Part shown: in pieces, positions 1 through 11,063 of the stretch
Numbering within the stretch: the first letter of the stretch is position 1
Layout of the letters: each line of letters opens with the position of its first letter
From: Punica granatum
Taxonomy: Eukaryota > Streptophyta > Magnoliopsida > Myrtales > Lythraceae
Length of the DNA: 64,000 nucleotides
Assembly (NCBI RefSeq): GCF_007655135.1
Contig: NC_045129.1
Coordinates: 1,488,001 to 1,552,000, forward strand
Direction of reading: 5' to 3'
Position numbers and translations under genes: made by a program
The notes under the pieces: generated by a model
Seen by the model: the letters and a program-made list of their open reading frames with translations, nothing else
Databases searched by the model: none
Told to the model about the DNA's origin: nothing

Positions 1-420
1 GAGTTGAGGTTATGATTTCTTCACTTGACAATTTTCAATCAGGTTCCTTTGCCATTTGGTTTAAAGAGATGGAAACATTAGTTAGATAATTTAATTGCTG
101 ACCATCTTATATGGTTTCTTTCCCTGCATTAGACGCAGTATTGAGGTGTGCGAGTGCATTTAGTGAGGGCTATCACTGAATTCTCTGTGAGCTTATAATT
201 TTAACTCTACGAGACGCAATAAATCAATTAATCCTGACCAGTGAAATATAATTCTGTTTGCTTACTTTGATTTCTGACACCACTTGGTAGTAGGCTTCTT
301 AAGCTACTAAGCCATGAGCTCGTCAGAACTGAATCTCACCCTGCAGTTCTCCTTCTGTTTCCTCTTGTTCTTCCTATTTTTTCCTGATTTCCTTGTCCAC
401 CTGTTCTTTCTTGTGGACAG

Positions 421-1212
421 CATGATGATTTAACAGATGATCAAAAAGCTTTCTATTATCTCGGAAAAGCCGCTGATCAGGTTCAATTCCTTGACTGTGG
501 TATGAATTAGCATCATCTATGAGTATATATTGCTGAGAGCTTATCATATTTTGGTGCTCTTAGCTGCAACCCAATGCCCTATACCTGCTTGGAGCTGTAT
601 ATTTGGCTGGGGACTGCGTGAAGCAAGATCTTGCATCAGCAATGTGGTACTTCCATCGAGCCTCAGAGAAGGTAAACCTGATCATCGTTCCTTCTTCAGT
701 GTAATGTTAGTAACAGAATTCAATGTGTTATGCGATTATAAATAATTTTTCAAAGTTGGAATCAATTTTTTTGCTAGAACCTCTAAGCTCTTTCTAGACG
801 GTTGATGTTTTTATTTTTTAAATCAAATGCAGGGGCATGCAGGTGCTGCAATAGCATATGGAGCTCTCCTTCTAAGAGGCAAGCTCTCACATGTCACAAT
901 GTCTTGAAAATCTTTTCAGTGTCCCTTTGTGTTCAATTCCTTAACAAAATTCTGAAAATTTTACCATGCTAATGGTTTTCTGGCATGTTTTCAGGCGTTC
1001 AAGTCCCAGAATATCTTACAAAATTTAACCGGAAGGGCGGATCTGCTGCTCGGAGAGCAAGGCAGGGTGGGGACACCCCAATTGTAGACCCGGTGGAAAC
1101 GGCAAGAAAGCAATTTGAGATAGCGGCAAAAGCAGGATGCGACATTGGGTTTAAGTGGTTGGATAGACTCGAAGAGGAAGAGAAGCAGCTGCTTTCTAGC
1201 ACAGAAAGCTGA
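421..1212 (+). CDS. Sel1-like repeat (HCP-like) protein, 3' part of gene
   Basis: These are the last four exons that I can join: 421-480, 564-671, 833-878 and 995-1212. The frame is continuous across all three junctions and ends at TGA 1210-1212. The joined peptide has two Sel1 (SLR) repeats of about 36 residues, with the YYLGKAAD and [18 protein letters not shown] patterns followed by [20 protein letters not shown] basic, low-complexity C-terminus ([14 protein letters not shown]) ends in an acidic coiled stretch (RLEEEEKQL). Sel1 repeats form alpha-alpha superhelices used as protein-protein scaffolds, so no enzymatic role can be read from this part. The donor after exon 833-878 is GC (AG|GCAAGC), a non-canonical GC-AG intron. 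Upstream exons lie outside the window or are not recognisable in 1-420. The first exon's donor (CAG|GTTCAA) is weak, so that junction is the least certain. Confidence 0.72.
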
Positions 1213-1531
1213 TGCTGCTTAGAATTGTGTTAGTCCACTTGACTACTGTAAGGAGTCCGGGCTGGTTTTTGTTTGCGTAGTTCATTGATCGACTCTTATG
1301 TTCTGTATATTCTTGCATTTCACCGGTTCGAAAAAAGGGTGGAAACTATGATGATACCGTCATGAGCTGAACTGAACATGCATGCTACTCTGAGCGCATT
1401 GTTGCTCTGATCTGAATGAGGATCATGCATTCTCATTAATTCTGTAGATCCTCCATGGAAGAGAGGATCCATCATTAATAAGTCCTTATCGATCCAACAG
1501 AAAGAATGATCTTCTTATGATATGTTGTTGC

Positions 1532-1778
1532 AAAGGACTGGCAAGTAGTGGTGCATCATGTTTATAGAGAAGCCAACTCCTGCGTTGATTGGCTGGCCCA
1601 TCGAGTGGCCTCACGTCCCTTATGCATTCATCTTTTCAGCTCTTGGCCTCAGCAAACTTAAATGTTAAGAGATTTTGTAGGGACTATCGTACTCCGGCTT
1701 TATTCTTTATTCTTTATTCTGTTTAATTTCTTTTGGACTTTTGCCCTGTTAATCTACCCAAACAAAAATAAAAAAGAT
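1532..1778 (+). mobile_element. 5'-truncated LINE 3' end (RNase H tail)
   Basis: The frame 1532-1661 encodes KDWQVVVHHVYREANSCVDWLA, which is the C-terminal end of the RNase H (RVT_3) domain of plant non-LTR retrotransposons (HVYREAN.CADWLA pattern), closed by TAA. It is followed by about 115 bp of pyrimidine-rich 3' sequence with three TTCTTTAT repeats and an A-rich tail at about 1764-1777. No upstream reverse transcriptase is present, so this is a dead, 5'-truncated insertion downstream of the Sel1 gene. Confidence 0.7.
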
Positions 1779-2097
1779 GCTTTCGCCTTGTGAACTTATC
1801 GCATTGTTTTTGTTCCGTTCAAATACGAGCTACATATGAAATGAAAATAGGGTAATGTACGAATTTTTATTTCCAATTTGTTTATATAAATACATACATT
1901 AACCAAAAAAAGAAGGAAAATCAATAACATTTTTTTTTAATTCTATAGGAGAAAAGAGGAAAAACAAAAATATATGTAAAAAAAAAAAAAAGGGAATGGT
2001 AAGGAGAGAGGGAAGCCATAGCCGCTTTAGCTGATATGATAGTCATCTGCTTCTAATCTTCTTCTATCTTAGCAATTTCTCACTGTCATCGGTCTTT

Positions 2098-2112
2098 AAA
2101 CCCTAGAGAGGG

Positions 2113-2146
<34 letters not shown>
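2098..2146 (+). promoter_or_regulatory. telo-box and (GA)n leader of the ALBA gene
   Basis: AAACCCTAG at 2098-2106 is a telo-box, an element frequent just upstream of or in the leaders of plant translation and ribosome-biogenesis genes. It is followed by an uninterrupted GA tract at about 2115-2146, 50 bp before the start codon at 2195. A (TCA)n tract (about 2167-2192) directly precedes the ATG. Position and composition fit a 5' leader. The transcription start is not visible. Confidence 0.5.
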
Positions 2147-2149
<3 letters not shown>

Positions 2150-2194
2150 GCCTTTGCATTGGCATTATCATCATCATCATCATCATCATCATCG

Positions 2195-3952
2195 ATGGAG
2201 GAGATAACTGAGGGAGTCCACAGCATAAGCATTGAGACCGACGCTCAGCAGAAGAGGAATCGAATCCAAGTGTCCAACACCAAGAAACCTCTCTTCTTCT
2301 ATGTCAATCTCGCCAAGGTAACGTTATTTGTTCTCAAAATCCTTTCTTTTACACTCAAGGCTGCGTTTTTATGATTCGGGGTTGGAATGGTAGCCGGAGC
2401 TGAGAATTCTTATTAAAAAGGTTGCTCGATTCAACGTACGTATTCAATTGTAACATGGCGGCGGATTTGGTTTCGAGCTCTGATGTGTCTATTTGCTATC
2501 AATTCTGTGGTTCGAGCTCAGCATACATGAGCTGATGCTCTTCCTTCCCGACACAATTTGAGCCTTTGGATAATGTTTGTGTGAGCTCAAGATAGAAAGC
2601 AACAGCCTTTAAGTCAGCCTTATCTTGTCTATACATACATAGTTCATATCATTGGCCCATGACCAAATCTTGTATTAAGAACTGCCTGCTTGCTTGCTTA
2701 TATTATGATGGGAGATTTTCCTTCCTCTCCTGCCTCCATAATATGAGGTCGGAGAGGGTAAAATGAGGAAGATCATAGATTGGGGTTTCTGATAGTTGAT
2801 ACGTTACCGGTCCTATTCTTGCATATGTGGGGTTCATCATGTGTAGTTTGTCATTGAAAGATAGGCTTTGATACTGAATCCTCATATTTCAATGGTGGTA
2901 TATTATGTTTTTCCCTGTGGCTGTTATGCGTGCTTCTCTGCACTTTCTGTTTGCGAATTCATTTTGTGGTAACTTAAGCTTATGGAATGAACTCTTGCTG
3001 CTGCTGATCCTGATCCCGTGGGAACTGAGAAATTCTGATGGAATGTTTGGACACTAATATGAGAGCTTTGATTGTTGTTGTTGAGTTTATCTTCATTTTG
3101 ACGCTGGCACGATCTTGTTATTCGCCATTGTTTTCCCTTTATTGCTGAAGATTGGATTGGAGAATAATACTGGGTGTTGCCTGTTTTCTACATGCAGAGG
3201 TACATGCAGCAGTACAATGAAGTGGAGCTTTCTGCTCTTGGGATGGGTACTGTCCCTGTATTCCCGACTTCCTTGGCTTTCATTATTCGAGATGTGCATT
3301 GATTGCCTTTCATATAATTTGTTGCTGATTCTGACATGTTTCCGTTCTTGGTGACGTCTTCCTAACACTTGAATATTTACAGCTATAGCAACTGTGGTCA
3401 CAGTAGCAGAAATCTTGAAGAACAATGGCTTGGCTGTGGAGCAGAGTACGGCCTCCTCTTTTTCCTCCTCGCATTGATTTGTATTTTCTATGCAGATGTC
3501 GCAGATTTTTAATACAAACTGTTCACCTTTTGCAGAGATAATGACCTCGACTGTTGATATCAGGGATGAAAATAGAGGCCGGTCAGTCCAAAAGGCGAAG
3601 GTGAAGGAGCTTGTCCCCTGCATTTGCCGTTTCTACTTATAAAAGTAAACGATAGGTGTTTAGAATTTGTTGCTGATAAAAGCAGCTGCAATTTCATCGA
3701 ATTTTTGGATCAAAACACAGCAGATTTTTGGATTAAGACACAAAATTCGAATAATTTTCAATAACATTGTTTATACCTGGAATCCAACATATAACTGATG
3801 GTGTATTTGGCCAAGGGAAAGGTATGCTATAACATTCACATTTTCTTCTGCAGATTGAGATATTGCTGGGGAAGTCCGATAAGTTTGATGAGTTGATGGC
3901 AGCTGCTGCTGCGGAGCAGAGCAACGACAAAGCTGCCGAAGAAGGAAAATAG
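2195..3952 (+). CDS. ALBA-domain DNA/RNA-binding protein
   Basis: Five exons, 2195-2317, 3198-3246, 3383-3445, 3536-3600 and 3854-3952, join in frame to 132 residues. The order is an acidic N-terminus (MEEITEGVHSISIETD), then IQVSNTKKPLFFYVNLAKRY, the core ELSALGMAIATVVTVAEILK, the basic hairpin (STVDIRDENRGRSVQKAK) and IEILLGKSDKFDEL, with an Ala/Glu-rich tail. This is the short, single-domain plant ALBA type (Arabidopsis At2g34160/At1g29250 class), close to the family's usual length. ALBA proteins bind nucleic acid as dimers. Plant members are linked to R-loops and to mRNA binding in nucleus and cytoplasm. The ATG at 2195 is chosen because upstream in-frame codons are TTG and Ser repeats without a Met. 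The first intron is long (880 bp), the others short. The gene is convergent with the minus-strand RRS1 gene. Confidence 0.93.
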
Positions 3953-4396
3953 AGAACTGGATGTAGTTTCAATTTCATTCAATGCTTCTTTGGTTCATAT
4001 TCTTTTCAGGTTCTAGAGCAGTTTAATGACCTTAAAATTTGTTTATTAATCGAGGCACACTTTTGCTCTCATTCAGTTTTGTAGCACTGAAAATTTTTGG
4101 TAAATCAACATAAATCCATTGCATCTGTCTGGAATTTTGTTAATTGTTCATCTATTATCATTCCAGTTTGACCGAGCTCCTGTTAGAAAACTAACAGACC
4201 ATATGAACCGTGTCTCCTAAACTTATTGAGCACAGCAAAGCCGGTCAAAATTCAGGAAAGAAATAGCAAAGAGGCAAATTTCAGACTCCTATTACCGAAA
4301 ATACTTAAAACAAAATCTGAACAGAAAACCCAATATCATATATATCAAAATTTTTATCCTCCATCCAAGCATGCAGAAGAGATCGAGGTCAGTTGA
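3953..4396. other. intergenic, convergent 3' ends of ALBA and RRS1 genes
   Basis: This 444-bp AT-rich gap lies between two stop codons on opposite strands. It must hold both 3' UTRs and polyadenylation sites. I see no further reading frame or repeat in it. Confidence 0.6.
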
Positions 4397-7267
4397 TCAT
4401 TTCGACTTAGATTTGGCTTTCTTCGAGCTTGATGGTCCTTTCTTATTCGAGGACTTCTTCTGGAGATTCTTTTTTGGTTTCAACTTGCTCGAGGTTGAAG
4501 TGGCTGAGTCACCCCTCTGGTTACGCCGTTTCTTCTCTTTCTTCACGTTGTACATAGTAATAGCCTGCATTCAAAGATAAGCACATTCCCATGATAAATC
4601 CCTCGTCTCTACTGCTTAAAGTTAAATCAGCCACTCAAGTTGAAAAGTAATCAAAAGAGTCACCTTGTCAATGTTAAGAATCTCATGAGAGTTCTTAGAG
4701 ATTAGCTTGTTGAGAACTCTGTCCGTTTGCTCCTTCTCTTTAGAGCCCAATCCTTTTCCTTCTGCAACTGGCAGGAACTAAAGGGGGGGGGAAAAAGGAA
4801 AAGGAAAGGAGATCAACCAATCCTGTGATTTTGTTTATACTTCCACATGTAGGCAAGTTTTAAGCCTGTATATCAGCATCTCGACACTGTAAACCTTATA
4901 GAAACATTAAAGCAAAAGGATCAAGGAAAAGTTCTAAACCTTGCGATGCTTATGATCGTGCTTTGGCTTCTTCTCTCCCTCTAGCTTTTTATCAAACTTC
5001 CCACCACTGGCTGTTGCAGTTGCTGCTATTCCAGCAACATCCCCTAGCTCATTTTTGGAAACTTTCTTAGGAGCAGCTTGGGTTCCTGTTATGGGCAAAG
5101 CTGTGGCTGCTAGTTGAACATGGCTAGCAGAAAAGAAGGAAAAAACACGTCTGCTATCAGAAGTTCAACGACAGAATTGATATAATTTTAAATCTGTTGT
5201 GTAGTGTTGGCTCTACTTTATTCGAGCTTCAACATTTAGCCCCAGATAATAAGAATGGGATCTCCTGGCGGCATCAAGAGATGATATCAGAAGCAAAGTT
5301 GTTGAAAATTAGGAGCAAAACCTTGGCAAAGCACCGAATTTAGCAGCTTCTTTCAAGTTCTGCACTCGGTTTTTCTCTTGCTTATCAACTCGTTTTCTCT
5401 TATCAGCTCGTCTTTTGGCAAAGGGGTCTTCTCCCGGTTCTGCGATAAGAGAAAACCAGGGTTCATAAATAACTGAGGGAAGATCATCTTCAAGAATAGA
5501 CCGTTCAAATATCAATGTCGGTAGCATCTACTGTGCTTCTCTCAATTTCTTATTCAATGCGAAAATTTAAATAGGCAATTACCATCAGTGCTCTTGGCCT
5601 CAATTATGGGTATATCTTGGTCATCATTAACGCGGTCATACCCATATCTGCGTTTCCAAGCACTGGTCTGCTCGTCCCAAACAACCTTGTCTTTTTTATG
5701 CTTCTTTATACCTGGAACAAATGAACATTCCATTAACTGCATAACTAATATGAGCTGATCATACTATAGTCTGAAATAATCAAGACATTCTAGCATTTTG
5801 CAAGAGTTCTGGTAGTCACTGACCTTTCATTTTGGCAAAGGTTTCCCATTTAGTGGGAGGCTTAGGCTTAGGCAACTGAAAGCAAAAAGGATATTGAGAT
5901 GAATGATAAGTATTACATAGTTATGATGAAGTTAAGTTTTTTTTTTCCTTTGGTGTGAACAAGTCACAAATTAGACTGGTAACAATGAGAAACTTTGGTC
6001 TTCAATAGCAAAATTAACATATAAAGGGAATAGGAACTGATAATTTGGATCCCTTCTATCTCTGGATTTAAGAATATCCCAGCCAGATTGAATTTTCCTT
6101 GGCGACAGAACAACCTCATAAATCTCACCAATAACCTTATTCAAGCACATGGATTCATAACAGCTAATACTTAAAGACAGAAGAGCATCCTTCACAACTT
6201 CATCCTTTCTAAGCAGAGAATCTGCTCCTAATACTGAATCATGATCCAACGCATCAACCACGGCGTACCATCCCTTATTTCCCAGGTTCCCAAACTATAT
6301 GGTAAGAGCACCTAATCCAGCTTAAATCCATGAATTGCTTATGCAACACAAATGCTAATATCTTTCAAAAGCAGGTAGACAGCACCGTACAGTGCTACAG
6401 AACTACATTGCCAGGTTTAGTACAGGACCACCGAGCATGATACTACAAAAGAAGATCATGTGGCTTCTCCACTTTGGGCAATCAAGAAACAATATCTTCT
6501 CGATACGAGGTACCAGTAATAACAAACCAAGCAATGGGACTTTACATGCTTTTCTCTGGGTAGTTTTGTTGTAGGTGGTGGCAGCTTGACAATGGGACCA
6601 TCCAAATCTTCAGTCGAAGGTAAGCTGAAAAGGGCATTCGCAACTGCTTGAACAAGCTCCCTCCCCTTCTGCAGACAACTTTCCACCAACTCCTCCCTAA
6701 AAAAAGTTTGGAAAGAAAAAAATGAAAAGGAAGAACTGAGCATAAACCAAGAATTCCCAGACTATTATCCATGCCTGCAAGAACCTTCAAAAATGTTTCA
6801 GTCCCAAAGAGAACACGATGCCCAAACATTGAAACCCAAGAGAGCAGCGGTCCAGCCGACACACTCAACTTTATAATTCGATTCGATCTCAATTTTTGGC
6901 AATCTTTCCTAAGGACAACTCTGAACTGAAAACAATACATGGACTTTCTCCCAGCATATGAATATCCATCCTCGTTCCCTTTTGCAATACATCGACAAAT
7001 CCTCGTACCAAAGCCTTTATTCCAGAAAGATTAGCTTGGCTCAACATTGTCGACAGCGAAGTAAAAATAAAATTTTTGACACAGTAAAGCAGAGATATCA
7101 ACTGAGGTCGGCAAGGGCAGCCGACCCAGAAGAAATATCCCCAAAGACGAGAACTTTAAAGCAAGCACATAGAGGAAGATGAGACTGCCAAACCTTGAAG
7201 ACGGTAGAGAAGAGAACTGGTGGGTGGGATCAAAGGCCATGAGATGGCCAAGGTCTACCGTCTCCAT
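4397..7267 (-). CDS. RRS1: Ribosome biogenesis regulatory protein RRS1 homolog
   Basis: Eight minus-strand exons join in frame: 7267-7194, 6696-6546, 5875-5824, 5711-5583, 5439-5322, 5123-4940, 4777-4664 and 4564-4397. They total 990 nt, or 329 residues, near the usual plant length. The protein starts [14 protein letters not shown] and continues with [64 protein letters not shown] and [13 protein letters not shown]. Then come [20 protein letters not shown] and a Lys/Ser-rich basic tail ([20 protein letters not shown]). RRS1 is a nucleolar factor that acts with RPF2 to load the 5S RNP (5S rRNA, uL5, uL18) into pre-60S particles. The ATG at 7267 is used because the only in-frame codon further up is GTG. 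Introns 1 (497 bp) and 2 (670 bp) contain unexpectedly open same-strand frames, treated as a finding. Confidence 0.95.
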
Positions 7268-7413
7268 TGTTCTCTCCACAACTCGAAGCTCTGTACTTCC
7301 TTCGCCCCCCTTGAAACCCTAATAAGCTGCCGGGAGGTTTTGTTTGGTCATCACCAGTAATCGAGTATTTATTTAGATATATACAGGTATTGAAGCAGCC
7401 CGTACAGTACCTG

Positions 7414-7495
7414 GTGGGCGTGCCGGAGTGGTTATCGGGCATGACTAGAAATCATGTGGGCTTTGCCCGCGCAGGATCGAATCCTGCCGCTCACG
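7414..7495 (+). tRNA. tRNA-Ser(AGA)
   Basis: This is an 82-nt class II tRNA. The acceptor arm GTGGGCG pairs with CGCTCAC (one G-U) and the discriminator is G. The A-box region is GCCGGAGTGGTTA. The anticodon arm CATGA-CTAGAAA-TCATG carries anticodon AGA. A long variable arm (GGGC-TTT-GCCC) is typical of serine tRNA. The T arm is GCAGG-ATCGAAT-CCTGC. T54 of the T loop is A here (ATCGAAT instead of TTCGAAT), an unusual change. T-rich sequence follows directly (TTTATTTTATTTC) and can serve as pol III terminator. It lies 147 bp upstream of the divergent RRS1 start. Confidence 0.92.
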
Positions 7496-8684
7496 CTTAC
7501 TTTATTTTATTTCTAATTTCCTTGTCATGGTTTTTTCAGAATTCCCTTTTTTTTTTAAATTGTTTTTAAGGGTTTGAGGTTTTTTTTTAATATGTTTTTA
7601 TTATTCTTTATTCTTTTAATATATAACCAACTAGTACGAAAATGGCATACAATGCACATAGAAAAAATCTCATTCACCTCACCATATTACGTATTATAGA
7701 TGATACATAATAGTAACTATTGAAACAAAGAATCGCATAAAATTCATATTTTATATATTGGTGTTTAATTTTAGTGTCTTTTTTTCCTCACATATATTTA
7801 GTTTGAATTTTACATGAATTGCATTTCAAATATTAATTTATCATTCAAGTATCATAATTAAGAATGAAAAATCGAAGAACGTATATCTCAGCAAATATAA
7901 GATGATAAAAGGATGAAAACGAAATGCCAGTGTTTCATATGATAAGGCAGAGAAATTCACAAACTGGAGAAAGATGAAATATAAAATTGGAGCAAATTTA
8001 CCGTGGCAAATAAAAAGACGAAGAATAAAAAAGAAATTGAAAATGTAGTCCTTCGTGTAGAATATCTACAAGCTTGTCCAGGAGCCATCGAATTGCCTTT
8101 GCTATATTAAGCGTGTTGTGATTCCAGCATCGAATAAAGCCGTAAATTGAGCCAATGACTGGCATTGCCGCAACCATATGATCCACAGGTTGGGTCCTCT
8201 GTGACCACCAACTGGTGGAGGAGGAGGAGCAACACGATAAATCATCAGCGTGGTGCACAAAATAGTGCGAATGGAGCTTGAAGGGTGGGGGCGGCAGCGA
8301 CAATGCCACGGTCGGGAACAGGGAAATGGGGGTCGGCCATGGTTTGGTTTGGGGCCGGGGGTGGTACAGGAGATTGGAACATTTTTCTCATGTTTGAGAA
8401 GGGAGGGGACATATGATAGAGGATAGTTGCAATTCAAGAATAATCAATGTGACTACACGACAGACAGGAGCAAATGCGCTTGCTAGAAGTATTGGTAGCA
8501 ATAGATTCTCTTTTAATATGAATGAATCTATAAATTTAAAACGTAAAAATTAATATCTTGAATGGACATATAATTAAAGTTAAAGAGTGATGGAGAAACT
8601 AAAATATTGACAGAAAAACTTTTTCCCACTTCTTAGTACCGTGCTTACATATATTCGTACTTATAAATTGCAAAGAAAAAAAAA
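7496..8684. other. AT-rich intergenic DNA with a GC-rich patch
   Basis: This is mostly AT-rich sequence without a supported gene. A GC-richer patch at about 8110-8420 is open in two minus-strand frames (for example MALSLPPPPFKLHSHYF), but it matches no family I recognise and has no exon context. I leave it unannotated as a gene. It may be a decayed element. Confidence 0.5.
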
Positions 8685-8938
8685 GAGTATACTATCACTA
8701 TTGCCCTCCACTTATTCATTAGTAATCGTTTTTGCCCATGACATATTTTTGTTACTAATTAGCTCCAAACGTTGGCATTCCGTTTAACATTTATAACCTT
8801 TTGTGACGGAAAACATAACGCCGTCCATGAATTTTCCATTACAGAAGTTAACGGAATGGTATAAATGTTAGACAAAAATATGTCATGGGCAAAAACGGTT
8901 ACTAATGAATAAGTGGAGAACGACAATGATAGTCACTC
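8685..8938. mobile_element. palindromic MITE / foldback element
   Basis: The element is about 254 bp with long terminal inverted repeats. The left arm carries CTCCACTTATTCATTAGTAA and TTTTTGCCCATGACATATTT. The right arm carries the reverse complements of both, with few mismatches. A further pair, CATTCCGTTTAACATTTATA against its complement, lies inside. The ends read GAGT...ACTC and the flanks are A-rich on both sides, so the exact target duplication cannot be fixed. There is no coding capacity. Confidence 0.7.
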
Positions 8939-9182
8939 AAGAAAAAACTTACATTTTCGTATAATGTCCTGTGCAAAGGTAGATAATTCTCTATAGAATA
9001 AAAATAAAATACAATTAAAATGACGAGGTTTATATAAAATGCTAGTGAGTTAAACTATCAAAATATCTTATCATTAAAGTTATTATATAACTGCAATTGT
9101 CAATCCAATAAATTCCCTTATTGTTTTTGCTTATGATGATCCATTGTAGAAACCCAATCAAATAACGTAGTCATTATATCAA

Positions 9183-9264
9183 GTGGGCGCGTCGGAGTAA
9201 TTATCGGGCATGACTAGAAATCATGTGGGCTCTGTATGCGCATGTTCGAATCATGCCGCTCACA
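9183..9264 (+). pseudogene. decayed tRNA-Ser(AGA) copy
   Basis: This 82-nt copy of the tRNA-Ser at 7414 lies 1.7 kb away on the same strand. Acceptor ends, anticodon arm (CATGACTAGAAATCATG) and T arm are kept. The D-loop GG is changed to AA (GAGTAATTA instead of GAGTGGTTA) and the variable arm is broken (GGGCTCTGTATGC), so A-box function and folding are doubtful. The T stem carries a paired change (GCATG/CATGC for GCAGG/CCTGC) with a canonical TTCGAAT loop. Confidence 0.7.
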
Positions 9265-9399
9265 TCTTTTATTTTCTATGTTTTTCTTTTTAAATTCTCA
9301 TAATTCTTTTAGCTTTATCTATAAACTATAATGATTATTACGATACGGATCACAACATATTAATTTTCGACTTTTTTATACTAGCTGATATGGACATGA

Positions 9400-10084
9400 A
9401 TAAGAAATGTGCTCGGCCTAATATAAGAGATTCGATGATCCTCAGAGGTTGTTCGCAGATGGTCCAACTCAAGACCCTCGGGACCTCGCGTATGCTGGAT
9501 AGCTCCTCTGGTGTGATGGCTCAAATGGGATACTGATGGCTCATCCATTGGAAAACCGAGCCCCTCAGGAATTGACGGAGTCTCACGCAACTTAGATGGT
9601 TCCTTTATTTGCCTTTTTACTGCCCCGACTGGAATCATAGATTCCAATCTCGCAGAACTACTTGCCATAAAGCAAGCTCTTCATCTTTGAGTTCTCATTA
9701 GGTGATATCTGGTTCCTCTCTTATTATCGAATCGGCCTCTTCAACTGTTGTTGGTTGGATACAAAAGGGATCGGGTGATCCATGGAAAAACCGTTAGATC
9801 TTCATTGACATTCATCTTTTCTCTCTTCACTTCAATCGTATTAGGTTTCAGCACACTTTCAGGGAATGAAACGTTGTAGTTGACTGGTTAGCTAAATCTG
9901 GCGTTAAGAGAAACCATGATTTTGTTGCTTGGCTTGAAGTTCTTTATTGTTGGCTTTACTTTTCCTACTGTCACTCCTCTTCATGTTTTCTTCTTTGTTG
10001 CTGATTCTATGTTATATTGACTCTATATGACTTTTGTAGCCACATTTTACTAATGATAATCTGGGTTGATTAATAAAAAAAAAC
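9400..10084 (+). mobile_element. LINE 3' fragment with RNase H domain
   Basis: The frame 9520-9690 reads LKWDTDGSSIGKPSPSGIDG, then SNLAELLAIKQAL. This is the start of a plant LINE RNase H (RVT_3) domain with the DG(S) and AEL(L) catalytic contexts. It is broken by stops and shifts, and the domain end is seen later as VVDWLAKSGVKRNHDFVAWL (about 9870-9955). A typical LINE 3' UTR and an A9 tail at 10076-10084 close it. The reverse transcriptase is absent. It is a non-functional, 5'-truncated copy. Confidence 0.75.
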
Positions 10085-10345
10085 AGCTTTCACATTTTTC
10101 TAATAAGTGAGTTCATCGCTAGTTATACACAAAAATCTTCCTTTTACCTGCGTAAAACCTACTTTTAATAGTATTTTCTATTATTTTGTATTTATTTATG
10201 GATATCATTTGCTCCCTATATGGTTTGATTTACTTTTCATTACTATTTATAAGTTTTAAATTAAGTATTAAAAACTAATAGATAAGATTGAAATCTAATC
10301 TAAATCAAAAGGTGATAGGAAATATATTATCATTTGAAGGATGAA

Positions 10346-10346
10346 A

Positions 10347-10379
<33 letters not shown>

Positions 10380-10380
10380 A
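10346..10380. repeat. (AT)n microsatellite
   Basis: This is a simple AT repeat of about 25 bp followed by TGTATGTATA. Similar AT tracts recur at about 11205-11232, 11348-11371, 16316-16334, 16748-16777, 18418-18440, 28218-28240, 34789-34812, 38679-38711 and 53038-53060. Confidence 0.8.
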
Positions 10381-10545
10381 TTATGTAAACCAATATTTAT
10401 TTTAAGAATATGCAAAATAATTGTATAAAATTACCTTATCTTCGTGTGAAAGACATGTCGCACACGATGGTTATCTTACTAGTATATATACATGAAAGGG
10501 CTGCTAATATCCTTTTCACCCTTTTAGTGCTCATCAATATTTTTT

Positions 10546-10774
10546 GCTGCGTTTGGTTTCAAAGTAAAATTTTAAAATCAGATTTTGATTTTGAAAAAGA
10601 GTGGTATAAATGGGGCATACCATTTGACTTTATATGAGTTATTTTGTTTTGTTGTGGAAAAAGAGTGATATAAATGGGGCACACCCTTTGACTTTGTATA
10701 AATTATTTTATTTTGTTGTAAGTAGAATTAAGTTAAAGTAGGATTTTAAAATCCTACTTTGAAATCAAACAAGC
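10546..10774. mobile_element. MITE, family M1 copy 1
   Basis: This 229-bp element has imperfect terminal inverted repeats: GCTGCGTTTGGTTTCAAAGT on the left and, read on the other strand, GGCTTGTTTGATTTCAAAGT on the right. It is flanked by TTT on both sides, a possible 3-bp target duplication. Inside are two tandem copies of GAAAAAGAGTG(G/A)TATAAATGGGGCA. The TIR start and 3-bp duplication resemble Tourist-like (PIF/Harbinger) MITEs. It is non-coding. A second copy lies at 41919-42150 in inverse orientation. Confidence 0.7.
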
Positions 10775-11063
10775 CTTTTCATGATGCTTTTCATGTTCAT
10801 CGTATTTCTTCAACTTTCTTTTATAGGATGAATTCCAGAAGAATTGCTTTGTCTGATAAATTATAATCTTCCAGATAAGGATATATATGAAGATCATTAT
10901 GGTCATTTTCCTCTGGTCCACATGCAAAAATGAGATAGAGCCTAAATAAAGCATTAGGATCCTATCATTTGGCACCATGTTTTTTTCTCTGAAGTACGTA
11001 AAAGACACGTTGTTCCCAAGATATATATTCAGATATTTCATTAACCATCGACGGAATCCGGCT

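Noticed and set aside
8102..8437. Two overlapping minus-strand frames rich in Pro, Ser and His
   Set aside because: Unrecognised, in a GC-rich patch where open frames are expected in several registers; no exon context.
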